From: Kumtagia sp044326205
GTDB lineage: Bacteria > Pseudomonadota > Alphaproteobacteria > Rhizobiales > Rhizobiaceae
NCBI RefSeq assembly: GCF_044326205.1
Contig: NZ_JBIRCY010000018.1
Coordinates: 1-64,000, forward strand
Direction: 5' to 3'
Length of the DNA: 64,000 nucleotides
The notes below the pieces were generated by a model. That model worked only from the letters and a program-made list of their open reading frames with translations. It ran no database searches and was not told the origin of the DNA. Below are positions 46,224 to 54,939 of this stretch, piece by piece. The stretch's first letter is position 1; every line of letters starts with the position of its first letter. The translations under genes and the position numbers were made by a program.

Positions 46224-46571
46224 CTAGAACCTGGCATCGCGAAGCTTTTTCTCGGCATCGAGGATGGCTCCCCAGGACGGCCCGCGCTTCGCCCAGAAGT
46301 CGGAAGCGTATTTCAGCATGAGCGCCGCCTCGCGGACCATCGGATCGCTGATGCCGCCGAGGCAGATGCCGTCGCCGTGCTTGTCCAGCTTGAAGCTGCA
46401 TCGGCGCGTTTGCTTGCACTGCTTGCGCCGGCAGCGCGCCGGCGAGCCGCCCGCGGTGGCGGCGAGACGCAGCGCGTCGGCAATCGCATCGCGCATGGAG
46501 GGCGGCAGCGTGTCCCAGGTCCAGGGCAGGCGCTCGTACTTTGGACGGTCATTTTCGCTATCGTCGCGCAT
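46224..46571 (-). CDS. Hypothetical cysteine-containing protein
   Basis: A 115-aa cytosolic product from ATG 46571, beginning with a charged segment and YERLPWTWDTLPPSMRDAI. Four cysteines (ARCRRKQCKQTRRC ... GDGICLGG) could bind a metal. No family is recognised, but codon use is like the neighbours and it continues in the same direction as the HtrA-like gene 102 bases downstream. Confidence 0.55.
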   Translation of the reverse strand: MRDDSENDRPKYERLPWTWDTLPPSMRDAIADALRLAATAGGSPARCRRKQCKQTRRCSFKLDKHGDGICLGGISDPMVREAALMLKYASDFWAKRGPSWGAILDAEKKLRDARF

Positions 46572-47127
46572 GGAAAAACCTTTCCTGTTCTGGGGCGCGT
46601 TTGATCGTCGCCACGCCCTGCTTTCGCGTCTGGCCATTGATGAAGAGTGGGAAGCGGGGCGCGAGGCCGAGCCTCTCAAAGTAACAATACGTGGCGCGAA
46701 CCTTGCGCCCCGCCGGCGTGCTTGCCCGACCGCTGATACCGCCCCGGCTCAATCCGAGGCTTGTCGTCGCGATCTGGGGCCCGGGTCTCAAGGCTCTTGC
46801 CAAGCCGCGCACCGTTACGCGGCCACCCCGGCGCCGTCCCCCTCCACGCTCATCCGGTTCATGACCCGTGGTCCCGCGAGGGCGATGGCCGGGATTATGA
46901 GGCAGGATCAGCCAGCGGGGATGAAATCGCCGAATTTATTTTTTATGTGCTTGAAAATAAACGGTTATAAAAAAATAATGGAGAAGCTCTCCCCATAGAC
47001 AGGCTATGCTTCATAATTCGCCGGCGGAGCGGCGCAGTGGACAGGGCCGGCGAGTAGGCATGGTGCGACGGGTGGTTTGGTTCGGATCAGGCGCCCACGA
47101 TCCAGCCACAAGCTTGAGCGTGCGCTG
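46572..47127. other. Gene-poor region with AT-rich patch
   Basis: I see no supported gene over these 556 bases. Long frames are open on both strands but look like chance products of GC-rich DNA. A patch near 46930-46985 is very AT-rich and includes long A runs. The end borders the methyltransferase relic, and the whole stretch may be the scar of a lost accessory island. Confidence 0.4.
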
Positions 47128-47280
47128 GTGGAGACGGAAAGGGCGAAGAACGTCGAAGCGGCGGTGAAGCTCAAGGAACGGACGCTGACCAATCTCTACA
47201 ATCAGCGGTCGTCGCCGCCTATGGCTGGCCGGAGGATATTTCGACGGACGACGCGCTGGCTCACATCGAGGCGCCGCGCC
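47128..47280 (+). pseudogene. Relic of a class I SAM-dependent DNA methyltransferase (C-terminal end)
   Basis: In one frame the DNA reads ERAKNVEAAVKLKERTLTNL (from about 47131), continuing YNQR; from 47208 in another frame it reads VVAAYGWPEDISTDDALAHI. Together they match the conserved C-terminus of large N6-adenine DNA methyltransferases of restriction or BREX/DISARM-like systems, where the RTLTNLYN segment and the AAYGWP segment are separated by about 14 residues. Here that intervening piece is deleted and the frame shifted, and nothing of the rest remains. The family recall is mine, not a search result. Confidence 0.65.
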
Positions 47281-48220
47281 GTCTCACGCGATCCTTGCCC
47301 ACCCCGGTCTCATCCAGCAGGCCCATGCGTTTGGCGTGGTAATAGTAGCCGCTCTGGTAGAGGCGGTCGGCGCGGTCGTGGTTGCCTTGCGCCACCATAA
47401 AGGCGCCGCGCAGGTATTTGACCGCGTATTTCAAATTGGTCTCGGCGTCGAACAGGCCCTTTGCCGGGCCCTGGTAGCCCATGCCGCGCGCGGTGGCGTG
47501 CTTGATCTGCATCAGGCCGTAATGGCCGCGGTTGAAGGCGGCCGGGTTGAAATTGCTCTCGCGCTTGACCACTCGGCGGACGAGGTCGACGGGCACCTCA
47601 TACACGGCGGCATATTTGGCGATGAGCTGGTCGAGCGGGCTCGGGCTGTTGGACTTCAAATAGGAGGCGAGCGTCACCGGCACATTGGCTTCGTTCGCCG
47701 AGGCGAAGGCCACAGGGGCGGGAGCTTCGGGGAATTTAGACAGGGCGGCCGCCTTCGTCTTATCGTTCGTGGCGGCCGGTTTCGCCGCGGCGACGGCTGC
47801 CGGTTTCGCGGCGGCGGCAATCGCCGGGGCTTTTCCCTGCTCGACCGGTTTTGTCGTGGCAGCGGCCGGCGTCGCGGTCGCGGTTTCCACCAGCTTGGGG
47901 GCGGCAGCGGCCGTCGACCCGGCGTCCGCCGGTTTTGCAGCAGCAGCGGCTGCCGAAGCGCCGGCGGTCTCGGGCGTTTTTACCGCGGCAGCGGCTTGCA
48001 CGGCGCTCGCCGCTCCGCTCACCGATGCAGGCTGGACGTAGCTGGCGACCGACACCTCGCCCGAAGGGCTGGGCAGGACCGAGACGGTCTCGGGCAGGAC
48101 ATGGTCGGTCGGCGCGAGGTTGAAGCTCGCGGACGTGCCGGTTCCGGTCGATTCGCAGCCGGCCAGCGCGACAGGCGCGAGCGCTGCGATCAGCAGAAGG
48201 AGTCTCGAAATGTCGGGCAA
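47261..48220 (-). CDS. Lytic transglycosylase lipoprotein (SLT domain)
   Basis: The 319-aa product is a peptidoglycan lytic transglycosylase. It starts with a lipoprotein signal (LLLLIAALAPVALAGC, lipidated Cys22), followed by a long Ala/Pro/Lys-rich linker (about 30-180) and an SLT domain in which Glu221 (KRESNFN) is the catalytic acid and YGLMQIKHATA is the family motif. It is probably anchored to the outer membrane. The start is TTG at 48220. Its last codons overlap the methyltransferase relic, so the original C-terminus may have been altered by the rearrangement. Confidence 0.9.
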   Translation of the reverse strand: MPDISRLLLLIAALAPVALAGCESTGTGTSASFNLAPTDHVLPETVSVLPSPSGEVSVASYVQPASVSGAASAVQAAAAVKTPETAGASAAAAAAKPADAGSTAAAAPKLVETATATPAAATTKPVEQGKAPAIAAAAKPAAVAAAKPAATNDKTKAAALSKFPEAPAPVAFASANEANVPVTLASYLKSNSPSPLDQLIAKYAAVYEVPVDLVRRVVKRESNFNPAAFNRGHYGLMQIKHATARGMGYQGPAKGLFDAETNLKYAVKYLRGAFMVAQGNHDRADRLYQSGYYYHAKRMGLLDETGVGKDRVRRRGASM

Positions 48221-48367
48221 TGCGGCTGCTGCTTGCTGTTGTCCCCATTGCCGCTTTACAGAACTTTAATGTTTCGGGCAATCGGCTCGTTGTGCAGCGG
48301 ATGAAACCGGCCGTTTGCTACGCCCAAAAGCCCGGCAGCGGCGGCAATAGGAACATCTGACGGTTTA

Positions 48368-48399
48368 CCGGGAAAAGCCAAACCATTGGCTTTTCCCGG
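48368..48399. terminator. Perfect 14-bp hairpin between two minus-strand genes
   Basis: CCGGGAAAAGCCAA (48368-48381) is the exact complement of TTGGCTTTTCCCGG (48386-48399) with a 4-base loop. It lies between the transglycosylase start and the 48443-48757 gene, both on the minus strand. It has no T run, so it may be a terminator of the upstream gene or an mRNA stabiliser. Confidence 0.6.
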
Positions 48400-48442
48400 C
48401 CTTCGGCCCACCGCTTGTCACGCAATGGAACGCGAGATGCCC

Positions 48443-48757
48443 TTACCGTCCAAACAGGAAAGGATCGTCGTCGAGATCGAAATACTCGCATTCCAGCACC
48501 GGGCATTGGCCGGTATCGGCGGCCGGGATGTAGCGCCATTCCGGCCGCGTGCTGCTCGGGCAGAAGCGGATGTCGGCGACATAGCGGCCGTAGAGCGGCG
48601 CGCCGCTGCGCGACCTGTAGCGCATGAGCACGGCGCCCTCGTTTTCGATGTGCGCTTGCACCTGGCCGCAGCTCATGCCCATCGAATTGTAGCGCGATAT
48701 CGCATAGGCGTCGCCCGCGACCATCGCGAGTGCGAGACCCAATAGCACGGTTTTCAT
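48443..48757 (-). CDS. Hypothetical exported protein
   Basis: From ATG 48757 the 104-aa product has a signal peptide (MKTVLLGLALAMVAGDAYA) and a mature domain with four cysteines (SCGQVQAHIENEGAVLMRYR and FCPSS ... CPVLEC), likely paired in disulphides. The SCGQVQAHI segment recurs in small secreted proteins of rhizobia. Function unknown. The longer frame to 48934 would place the signal peptide internally, so the short start is preferred. Confidence 0.75.
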   Translation of the reverse strand: MKTVLLGLALAMVAGDAYAISRYNSMGMSCGQVQAHIENEGAVLMRYRSRSGAPLYGRYVADIRFCPSSTRPEWRYIPAADTGQCPVLECEYFDLDDDPFLFGR

Positions 48758-49059
48758 CACAAAACTCCGCCGGTTGGACGGGGCCGGCACTTTCGCCGGC
48801 TTCACCGCGTAAGGAGATACGGAGGATTTCCGCATCCGGTACAGCGTCGATATGTCACTTTGCATCACGACGCCGTGAGCCGCCAGCCCGAACACCCCTT
48901 GTCTCGAAAGGCGAAGCATTTTATACGCGAGCAATTGAATTTTCGGTCGATCGGTAGCTCGCGACAGCCTCGCGTCCGCTGACGTTCATCTGCAAATTTC
49001 GATAGGGCCCGCCGGGCGCCGCAGCCCGGTCAGACAACGTAGCGACTTTAGGAGACAAG

Positions 49060-49269
49060 ATGGCTACCGGTACCGTCAAATGGTTCAACACCACCAAGGG
49101 TTATGGCTTTATCCAGCCGGACGCCGGTGGCGCGGACGTGTTCGTTCACATCTCGGCGGTTGAGCGCGCCGGCATGACGAGCCTCGTCGAGGGCCAGAAG
49201 ATCAGCTTCGAGATCGAGCAGGACCGCCGCACCGGCAAGTCCGCCGCCGGCAAGCTGGCCAAGGTCTGA
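49060..49269 (+). CDS. Cold-shock family protein (CspA-like)
   Basis: A 69-aa single-domain OB-fold RNA chaperone with both RNA-binding motifs, KGYGFIQP (RNP1) and DVFVHISAVE (RNP2). It resembles the several CspA paralogues of rhizobia, which melt mRNA structure on cold shift or in stationary phase. A long 5' untranslated region (at least 60 bases without a gene, GGAG before ATG 49060) would be usual for thermoregulated csp mRNAs. Ends at a strong terminator. Confidence 0.96.
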   Translation: MATGTVKWFNTTKGYGFIQPDAGGADVFVHISAVERAGMTSLVEGQKISFEIEQDRRTGKSAAGKLAKV

Positions 49270-49295
49270 TCGACCGCACTTCGCTGGAAGCTTGG

Positions 49296-49321
49296 AAAGG
49301 CGGGATTTTTCCCGCCTTTTT
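49296..49321 (+). terminator. Rho-independent terminator of the cold-shock gene
   Basis: AAAGGCGGGA (49296-49305) pairs with TCCCGCCTTT (49310-49319) around a TTTT loop, with further T residues after the stem. Being symmetric, it can also end transcription of the convergent glutathione S-transferase gene. Confidence 0.9.
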
Positions 49322-49402
49322 CATTTTTGGGATCGTGGCAGCCGACCTGTCCGGGCGACCGTTGTTGCCGTAGCCAAGGGCGGAACGGAGCTCGGCGCAG
49401 TA

Positions 49403-50014
49403 TCAGCCCGTCCAGCCGATCGGCACATGGCCCGGATCGGCGGCAACCCGATCGAGCCATGCCGCAACTGCCGGATAGGTTTTGAGATCAAAACCGCCCG
49501 CCTCGGCATCATGCGTATAGGCATAGAGCGCGATGTCGGCGACGGTCATCGCATCACCGGCGAAGAACGGCGTCCTTGCCAGTTGCTCCTCCATCACCGC
49601 CAGCGCCTTGTTGCCGCCGGCAAGCGTCGCGGCCAGCCGTTCCGGGGTCGCGTCGGCCGCCCGGTGCGGCATGATGAGCAGCGCGCGGCGGACCGCGATA
49701 TAGGGCTCGTGGCTGTATTGCTCGAAGAACAGCCATTGATAGGCGAGCGCGCGCAAATAGGCGTCTGCGGGCAGGAAGCGGCTGTCCTCCGCCAGATACA
49801 GCAGCATGGCATTGGATTCGGCCAGCACGCGGCCGTCATCGAATTCCAGCAACGGCACTCTGCCATTGGGATTCCTGGCGAGGAAGGCGGAAGACTTTGT
49901 GCCGGCGGCGCCGGATGCCGTCTCGACATGCCGGAATTTTATGCCGAGCTTTGCCAGAAGCAGGCGCGGCTTGTAACAATTGCCGCTATTGGTCATGCCA
50001 TAGATGGTGATCAT
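49403..50014 (-). CDS. Glutathione S-transferase family protein
   Basis: The 203-aa product has an N-terminal thioredoxin-like GST domain (MITIYGMTNSGNCYKPRLLL, then NGRVPLLE and the glutathione-binding ESNAMLLYLAE, with ES in the conserved position) and an all-helical C-terminal domain (MTVADIALYAYTHDAEAGG). It would conjugate or reduce substrates with glutathione in the cytosol. Convergent with the cold-shock gene. Confidence 0.93.
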   Translation of the reverse strand: MITIYGMTNSGNCYKPRLLLAKLGIKFRHVETASGAAGTKSSAFLARNPNGRVPLLEFDDGRVLAESNAMLLYLAEDSRFLPADAYLRALAYQWLFFEQYSHEPYIAVRRALLIMPHRAADATPERLAATLAGGNKALAVMEEQLARTPFFAGDAMTVADIALYAYTHDAEAGGFDLKTYPAVAAWLDRVAADPGHVPIGWTG

Positions 50015-50108
50015 CGTTTCCCTCCCGCCTGTAGCCTCCCAAAGAGGACCGTGAGGCCAAAACTGTCCAACGATTTATCCTTGAGGATCGATCAGCGTGG
50101 TTGATCGG

Positions 50109-50948
50109 TCAGGCCGAGAGCGGCACCACATTCGCAGGCGCGCCGATCAGGTCCGCGAAGGCGCGTGGAGAATCGTCGAAGTCGGTGCCGGCGAGAGCCG
50201 GCGGTGAGAGATAGTCGCCCTGCAGCCGGTCGGCCCCGGCGGCGATCGCGGCACGCAACTGCGCGGCGTCTTCGATGCCCTCGATCTGGACGGCGGCGCC
50301 GCGGCGCTTCAGCGTCGTCACCAGCAGCCGGAACACGCGCAACAGGACGGCCTCGCCGACGATGCGGCGCGTCCAGGCCGGCGGAACACGCACCACCGGC
50401 GGTTCGATCTGCACGCCGGAGCCGCCGGGCAAGTTGCTCGCCGTCTCGAGGTCGAGCGCGTAGGATGCACCCAGACGCTCCAGGCCCGCTGCCAGCAGGC
50501 CGAAGGCGCTCGCCCCGACCAGGCCACTCAGCTCGAAACAGATCCGGTCCCTCGCCAGACCCGCCGAGCCGGCTTCCTCCAGCAGCACGTCGACTTCCGC
50601 GGCAAGCACTTCGACGTCGCCCGAAAGACCGAGCATCAGATCGAAATCTGGCTCCTCGCAGCCGACATGCGCGAGGTTGCGCACCGCCAGCCGGCGGCCG
50701 ATACGGGGCAACAGCGCCAGTTCTTCCGGCGTCAGGGTGGATAATGCGTCCTCAGGCGCGGGCTTGCCGCCACGCTCAATCCGGACGGCCGCCGACATTG
50801 CGACCGGCACCAGCATCTCGCCAAGCCGGCCGAAGATCGGCTGATAGGTGGTTTTCAGCCGGAAAGCGCCAAGGATGCCGAAAGACAGGCCGATCTCGTC
50901 GACGGCGATCGCCCGCGCGACCGGAGACTCCTGTTCGTCCGGGCTCAT
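50109..50948 (-). CDS. Degenerate EAL-type domain protein
   Basis: A 279-aa protein with the outline of an EAL domain (TTYQPIFGRLGEMLVPVAMS near residue 33; RGAAVQIEGIEDAAQLRAA; ADRLQGDYLSPP near the end) but without the EAL signature or most metal ligands, so it is unlikely to hydrolyse c-di-GMP. It could bind the nucleotide or pair with the preceding EAL protein, whose stop codon overlaps its start by four bases (translationally coupled). I know of no named family for it. Confidence 0.75.
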   Translation of the reverse strand: MSPDEQESPVARAIAVDEIGLSFGILGAFRLKTTYQPIFGRLGEMLVPVAMSAAVRIERGGKPAPEDALSTLTPEELALLPRIGRRLAVRNLAHVGCEEPDFDLMLGLSGDVEVLAAEVDVLLEEAGSAGLARDRICFELSGLVGASAFGLLAAGLERLGASYALDLETASNLPGGSGVQIEPPVVRVPPAWTRRIVGEAVLLRVFRLLVTTLKRRGAAVQIEGIEDAAQLRAAIAAGADRLQGDYLSPPALAGTDFDDSPRAFADLIGAPANVVPLSA

Positions 50949-51985
50949 GGAACGACTTTACGGCCGAAGGTTCTGGTACCCGGCCTGATCTGAGGTACCG
51001 CTGGCCGCTGTTTCGCCACCAGCGGTTCCGCGCGGCGGGGGAGGCCGGCAACGGGCATCGCGACCGTCGGGAACGACGCGAAGCTGGTCGGAGCGATCTC
51101 GGGCCGGGCAAGCACGTAACCCTGCACCATCGACGCACCGGACTTCTCGGCGAGTTCAAGCTGCCAGTTCTCCTCGATGCCTTCGAAGACGGTGGTAATT
51201 CCGCGCCCGGTGAAAATCTCGACCATGGCGGACAGCAAGCCGAAGCCGGGACCGGACTCCATCAGATTGGTGATCCAGTGCGCGTCGAACTTGACGATCT
51301 CCGGCCGCAGCGCCTTGATCCGGTCGATGTCGGAATCGGCAGCGCCATAATCGTCGACCGCTATCCTGAAGCCGTTGACACGCAGTGCCTGTACGAACTC
51401 GTACAACGCCTCCTGCGATCCGGATTTCTGCTCTGTCACCTCGCAGACGACACGGCCCGGGTCGATCCCGACCTCGTTCAGGGTGATCCGCATGTCGGAC
51501 AGCGCGGCGTCGGCAATCACCCTGTCGATGAAGACGGAAGGATCGAAATTCACGAAGATCGCCGTCTCCCTGGGCAGGCAGGCGGCGGCGTTGATCAGGT
51601 GCAGCGTGCGGGTAAGGGTCTCGACGTGAAAACGGTCCATCGCCGGCAATGCGGCGAAGAACGAGGTGGGTGGAACGGGTACGTCGTTTCGGAGCGGGCG
51701 GATCAGCCCTTCGAACGCAGCAATCGACAGCTTGCCATGGTGGAAGGCGAAGATCGGCTGGAACGCGCTTTTCAGCACGAACGGACCCCACACGCCTTTC
51801 GACGTGCCATCATCGTCCCTGACGATATGGGCGAGAACCGAACTGCGCGACACGTCTGCCTCTGCTGCCGATAGCCGGTGACCATAGGCAGGCAAGCTTT
51901 TATCGGTCGTTAACGAAGCTGCTAAAGGAACGAGAATTGTCGCGGTAACGATGCGGCGCTTGCGCATCGGGCCGTGATCGGACAT
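50945..51985 (-). CDS. EAL domain protein (putative c-di-GMP phosphodiesterase)
   Basis: The 346-aa product has an EAL domain at about residues 70-310: KSAFQPIFAF, FEGLIRP (EGL in place of EAL), NFDPSVFIDR, EVTEQ, VDDYGAADSDIDRIKAL, FEGIEENWQL and VQGYVLARPE. The substitutions FEGL and DDYG are found in some active enzymes, but NFDP is unusual, so activity is uncertain. A charged C-terminal tail follows. Cotranscribed with the degenerate EAL gene with a 4-base overlap. Confidence 0.82.
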   Translation of the reverse strand: MSDHGPMRKRRIVTATILVPLAASLTTDKSLPAYGHRLSAAEADVSRSSVLAHIVRDDDGTSKGVWGPFVLKSAFQPIFAFHHGKLSIAAFEGLIRPLRNDVPVPPTSFFAALPAMDRFHVETLTRTLHLINAAACLPRETAIFVNFDPSVFIDRVIADAALSDMRITLNEVGIDPGRVVCEVTEQKSGSQEALYEFVQALRVNGFRIAVDDYGAADSDIDRIKALRPEIVKFDAHWITNLMESGPGFGLLSAMVEIFTGRGITTVFEGIEENWQLELAEKSGASMVQGYVLARPEIAPTSFASFPTVAMPVAGLPRRAEPLVAKQRPAVPQIRPGTRTFGRKVVP

Positions 51986-52086
51986 TAGAGCTTCGCCCGC
52001 GGCCGGACGTCGTCCGAACGATCGACTTTGCGCGGGCGCTCAACCACGGCGCTACGCCGATCCGAACCCCTTGGAGACATCCTGTC

Positions 52087-53289
52087 ATGGCATTCCTTGC
52101 CGACGCCCTTTCCCGCGTGAAGCCTTCCGCCACGATCGCGGTCACCCAGAAAGCGCGCGAGCTCAAGGCGAAAGGCCGCGACGTCATCGGGCTGGGCGCC
52201 GGCGAGCCGGATTTCGACACGCCGGACAATATCAAGAACGCGGCGATTGAGGCGATCCGCCGCGGCGAGACCAAGTATCCGCCGGTCTCCGGCATCGCAC
52301 CGCTGCGCGAGGCGATCGCGAAAAAGTTCAAGCGCGAGAACAATCTCGACTACAAGCCGGAGCAGACCATCGTCGGCACCGGCGGCAAGCAGATCCTGTT
52401 CAACGCCTTCATGGCGACGCTGAACCCCGGCGACGAGGTGGTGATTCCGACGCCGTACTGGGTGAGCTATCCGGAGATGGTGCTGCTATGCGGCGGCACG
52501 CCGACCTTCGCGGCGACGACCTCGGCCAACCGCTTCAAGCTGACGGCGGAGGCGCTGGAAAAGGCGATCACGCCGAAGACGAAGTGGCTGGTGCTCAACT
52601 CACCGTCCAACCCGTCGGGCGCGGCCTATACCGAGGCCGAGTTGCGGGCGCTGGCCGACGTGTTGCTGAAGCATCCGCAGGTGTGGGTGCTGACCGACGA
52701 CATGTACGAGCACCTGACCTACGGCGATTTCGTCTTCAAGACCATCGCTGAGGTAGAACCGAACCTCTACGACCGCACGCTGACGATGAATGGCGTATCG
52801 AAAGCCTATGCCATGACCGGCTGGCGCATCGGCTACGCGGCGGGGCCGATCCAGCTCCTGAAGGCGATGGACATGATCCAGGGCCAGCAGACGTCCGGCG
52901 CCTGCACGATTGCGCAATGGGCATCGGTGGAAGCGCTGAACGGCCCGCAGGACTTCATCGCCACCAACAAGGCGATCTTCCAAGGCCGGCGCGACCTGGT
53001 CGTGTCGATGCTCAACCAGGCGCGCGGCATCGTCTGTCCCTCGCCGGAAGGCGCCTTCTACGTCTACCCGTCCTGCGATGCGCTGATCGGCAAGAAAGCG
53101 CCGTCGGGCAAGGTCATCGCCAATGACGAGGATTTCTGCGCCGAGCTTCTGGAAGCCGAGGGCGTGGCGGTGGTGTTCGGCACGGCCTTCGGGCTCGGCC
53201 CGAATTTCCGCATCTCCTACGCGACCTCGGAGACGCTGCTGGAACAGGCCTGCGTGCGCATCCAGCGGTTTACGGCAAGCCTGAGCTGA
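52087..53289 (+). CDS. Pyridoxal phosphate-dependent aminotransferase (aspartate aminotransferase type)
   Basis: The 400-aa product is a class I/II aminotransferase of the AatA/AspC-like group. Visible signatures are GAGEPDFDTPDNIK, YPPVSGIAPLREAI, NSPSNPSG, and the PLP lysine in NGVSKAYAMTGWRIGY. It would interconvert aspartate and 2-oxoglutarate with oxaloacetate and glutamate; prephenate-type substrates are possible in this group. It ends in a strong terminator. Confidence 0.95.
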   Translation: MAFLADALSRVKPSATIAVTQKARELKAKGRDVIGLGAGEPDFDTPDNIKNAAIEAIRRGETKYPPVSGIAPLREAIAKKFKRENNLDYKPEQTIVGTGGKQILFNAFMATLNPGDEVVIPTPYWVSYPEMVLLCGGTPTFAATTSANRFKLTAEALEKAITPKTKWLVLNSPSNPSGAAYTEAELRALADVLLKHPQVWVLTDDMYEHLTYGDFVFKTIAEVEPNLYDRTLTMNGVSKAYAMTGWRIGYAAGPIQLLKAMDMIQGQQTSGACTIAQWASVEALNGPQDFIATNKAIFQGRRDLVVSMLNQARGIVCPSPEGAFYVYPSCDALIGKKAPSGKVIANDEDFCAELLEAEGVAVVFGTAFGLGPNFRISYATSETLLEQACVRIQRFTASLS

Positions 53290-53317
53290 GCGGAGCGCTA
53301 GGACAAAGAAAGAAGTA

Positions 53318-53345
53318 ACCCGGCCCCCAGCGCCGGGTTTTTCTT
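53318..53345 (+). terminator. Rho-independent terminator of the aminotransferase
   Basis: AACCCGGC (53318-53325) pairs perfectly with GCCGGGTT (53333-53340) around a 7-base loop, followed by TTTCTTTTTC. It starts 28 bases after the stop codon. Confidence 0.92.
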
Positions 53346-53495
53346 TTTCGGCCACAGGTGAATCCAATGCGTGGTGTCCGCATCCGAGGACCGTGCTGGA
53401 CGAAAAGTTCGACGCAACGACCGCTTTGCTTTCCATCAGCGGTGCGATTCACTGCGTGCGGATGTTGAAATAGGACGAATTTTTCTATTACCTGA

Positions 53496-53644
53496 TTAAG
53501 GTCTGTTGATATTCAGGTCAGGACGGCCTGCAAATGGTGCTTTTCTGCGCTTCCGATGCTCATGTACCTCCACGTACACTGCGCTGCGGTTCTCGAAAAA
53601 CACCATTTTCGGCTTGTCCTGGCCTGAATCTCAACAGACCTTAA
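53496..53644. repeat. 149-bp imperfect palindrome (large hairpin element)
   Basis: The two halves are inverted copies: TTAAGGTCTGTTGA (53496-53509) matches TCAACAGACCTTAA (53631-53644) exactly, then ATTCAGG-CAGGAC with CC-mismatches, AAATGGTG with CACCATTT, TTTTC with GAAAA, and a central GTAC-containing loop. About 60 of some 70 positions pair. It fills the gap between the aminotransferase terminator and the monooxygenase gene. The size and near-perfect arms suggest a mobile MITE-like or structured-RNA repeat as found in Mesorhizobium. Confidence 0.75.
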
Positions 53645-53670
53645 GCCATGGCTAAGATCAGGGGCGCTCG

Positions 53671-54903
53671 GTGGACACTGTGGTCATCGGTGCGGGTTGG
53701 GCAGGGCTGGGTGTCAGCTACGAACTGGCCCAGCGCGGTATCCGCCATACCGTTTTCGAGCGCGCGCGCATCGGGGAGACATGGCGAACCCAACGGTGGG
53801 ATACTTTCCGGCTGAATACCACCACTGCCGATACGCTGATGCCTGGTGAAAATTACGATGGCCCAGACCCCGACGGCGCACTGACGTGTATCGAGTTCAT
53901 CACCCTGCTTGAGGATTACGCGCATCGGCATGGGCTGCCTGTCGAGGAAGGCCGCGCGGTAACGGCGCTGTCGACCGGCGATGACGGCGGATTTATCGTC
54001 GAGGTCGCTGGCGCGGCCGTGCGCGCCAGCAATGTCGTGATCGCCACCGGCAGCCTCAACCGTCCGCTGCCGCGTCCGGCATGGGCTGCGCCCTTGCTGC
54101 TGCCGCAGATCGACGGTTGCGACTACCGAAGCGCCGACAGCTTGCCGGCAGGACCCGTCCTGGTGGTCGGCTCAGGCCAATCAGGCGGGCAGATCGCCCA
54201 TGACCTGGTTGGTGCCGGCAGGACCGTCTATCTGTCGACCGGCAGGGTTGGCCGCCTCATACGCCGCTATCGCGGCAAGGATACTTTGCGCTGGCTCGAT
54301 GACAGCGGCTTCATGGATGTCAGCCGCGCCGAACTGATCGCCGCCGCGCCAGACGGGCGGTTGCCAGCTCGCGGCGTGATTGGCGCGACCCGCACGCTGT
54401 CTCTCCAGTTCCTTTCGTCCGAGGGCGTGATGCTGACGGGGCGGCTTACCGGCCTTTTCAACGACGGGAGGCTGACCTTCCGAGACGATGTCGTCGCCAA
54501 TATCCTCCTCGGCGACGAGGCATCGGCCCGAGTCAAGAACTGGATCGACGCCTATATCAACCGGTCCGGCATCGATGCACCGCCGGCCGAAGAGGATCCG
54601 GCTGAAACGGTTGCGCCACGCCTGCCCGATCCGCCGATACTTGAACTCGACGTGTCAAACCTCGGCTGCATCATCTGGTGCACCGGCTTTCGCGGCGACT
54701 ACAGCTATATCGGCGTCGCCGGCGCGCTCGACGAACAGGGCCAGCCGATCCATGTGGGAGGGGTCGGTACCGTGCCGGGCATGTTCTTCGCGGGTCTCGA
54801 TTTTGGCACCAAACGCAAATCGGGAACCATCCGTGCGGTCGGGGAGGAGTCTGCCCTGTTTACTGCGCTAATTGCCGAAAGGCTCGCGGCTGGTCGATCC
54901 TGA
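53671..54903 (+). CDS. Flavin-containing monooxygenase-like FAD/NAD(P)-binding protein
   Basis: The 410-aa product begins DTVVIGAGWAGLGVSYELA with the FAD-binding GxGxxG and later has LVVGSGQSGGQIAHDL, the NADPH-binding GxGxxG. TCGFRGDY-like SEGVMLT and CTGFRGDYSYIG follow. This matches FMO/TrkA-type monooxygenases that oxidise N, S or Baeyer-Villiger substrates. The start is GTG 53671, after CAGGGGCG. It follows the large palindrome, which contributes its 5' untranslated region. Confidence 0.88.
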   Translation: MDTVVIGAGWAGLGVSYELAQRGIRHTVFERARIGETWRTQRWDTFRLNTTTADTLMPGENYDGPDPDGALTCIEFITLLEDYAHRHGLPVEEGRAVTALSTGDDGGFIVEVAGAAVRASNVVIATGSLNRPLPRPAWAAPLLLPQIDGCDYRSADSLPAGPVLVVGSGQSGGQIAHDLVGAGRTVYLSTGRVGRLIRRYRGKDTLRWLDDSGFMDVSRAELIAAAPDGRLPARGVIGATRTLSLQFLSSEGVMLTGRLTGLFNDGRLTFRDDVVANILLGDEASARVKNWIDAYINRSGIDAPPAEEDPAETVAPRLPDPPILELDVSNLGCIIWCTGFRGDYSYIGVAGALDEQGQPIHVGGVGTVPGMFFAGLDFGTKRKSGTIRAVGEESALFTALIAERLAAGRS

Positions 54904-54939
54904 CTGGCTCGCCCTGTCCGCCGATTTCCCTCTCCGCCC

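Noticed and set aside
46264..46998. A 244-codon plus-strand frame across the region before the methyltransferase relic
   Set aside because: It overlaps the hypothetical minus gene at 46224-46571 and shows no domain; the amino-acid make-up is that of a shadow frame.
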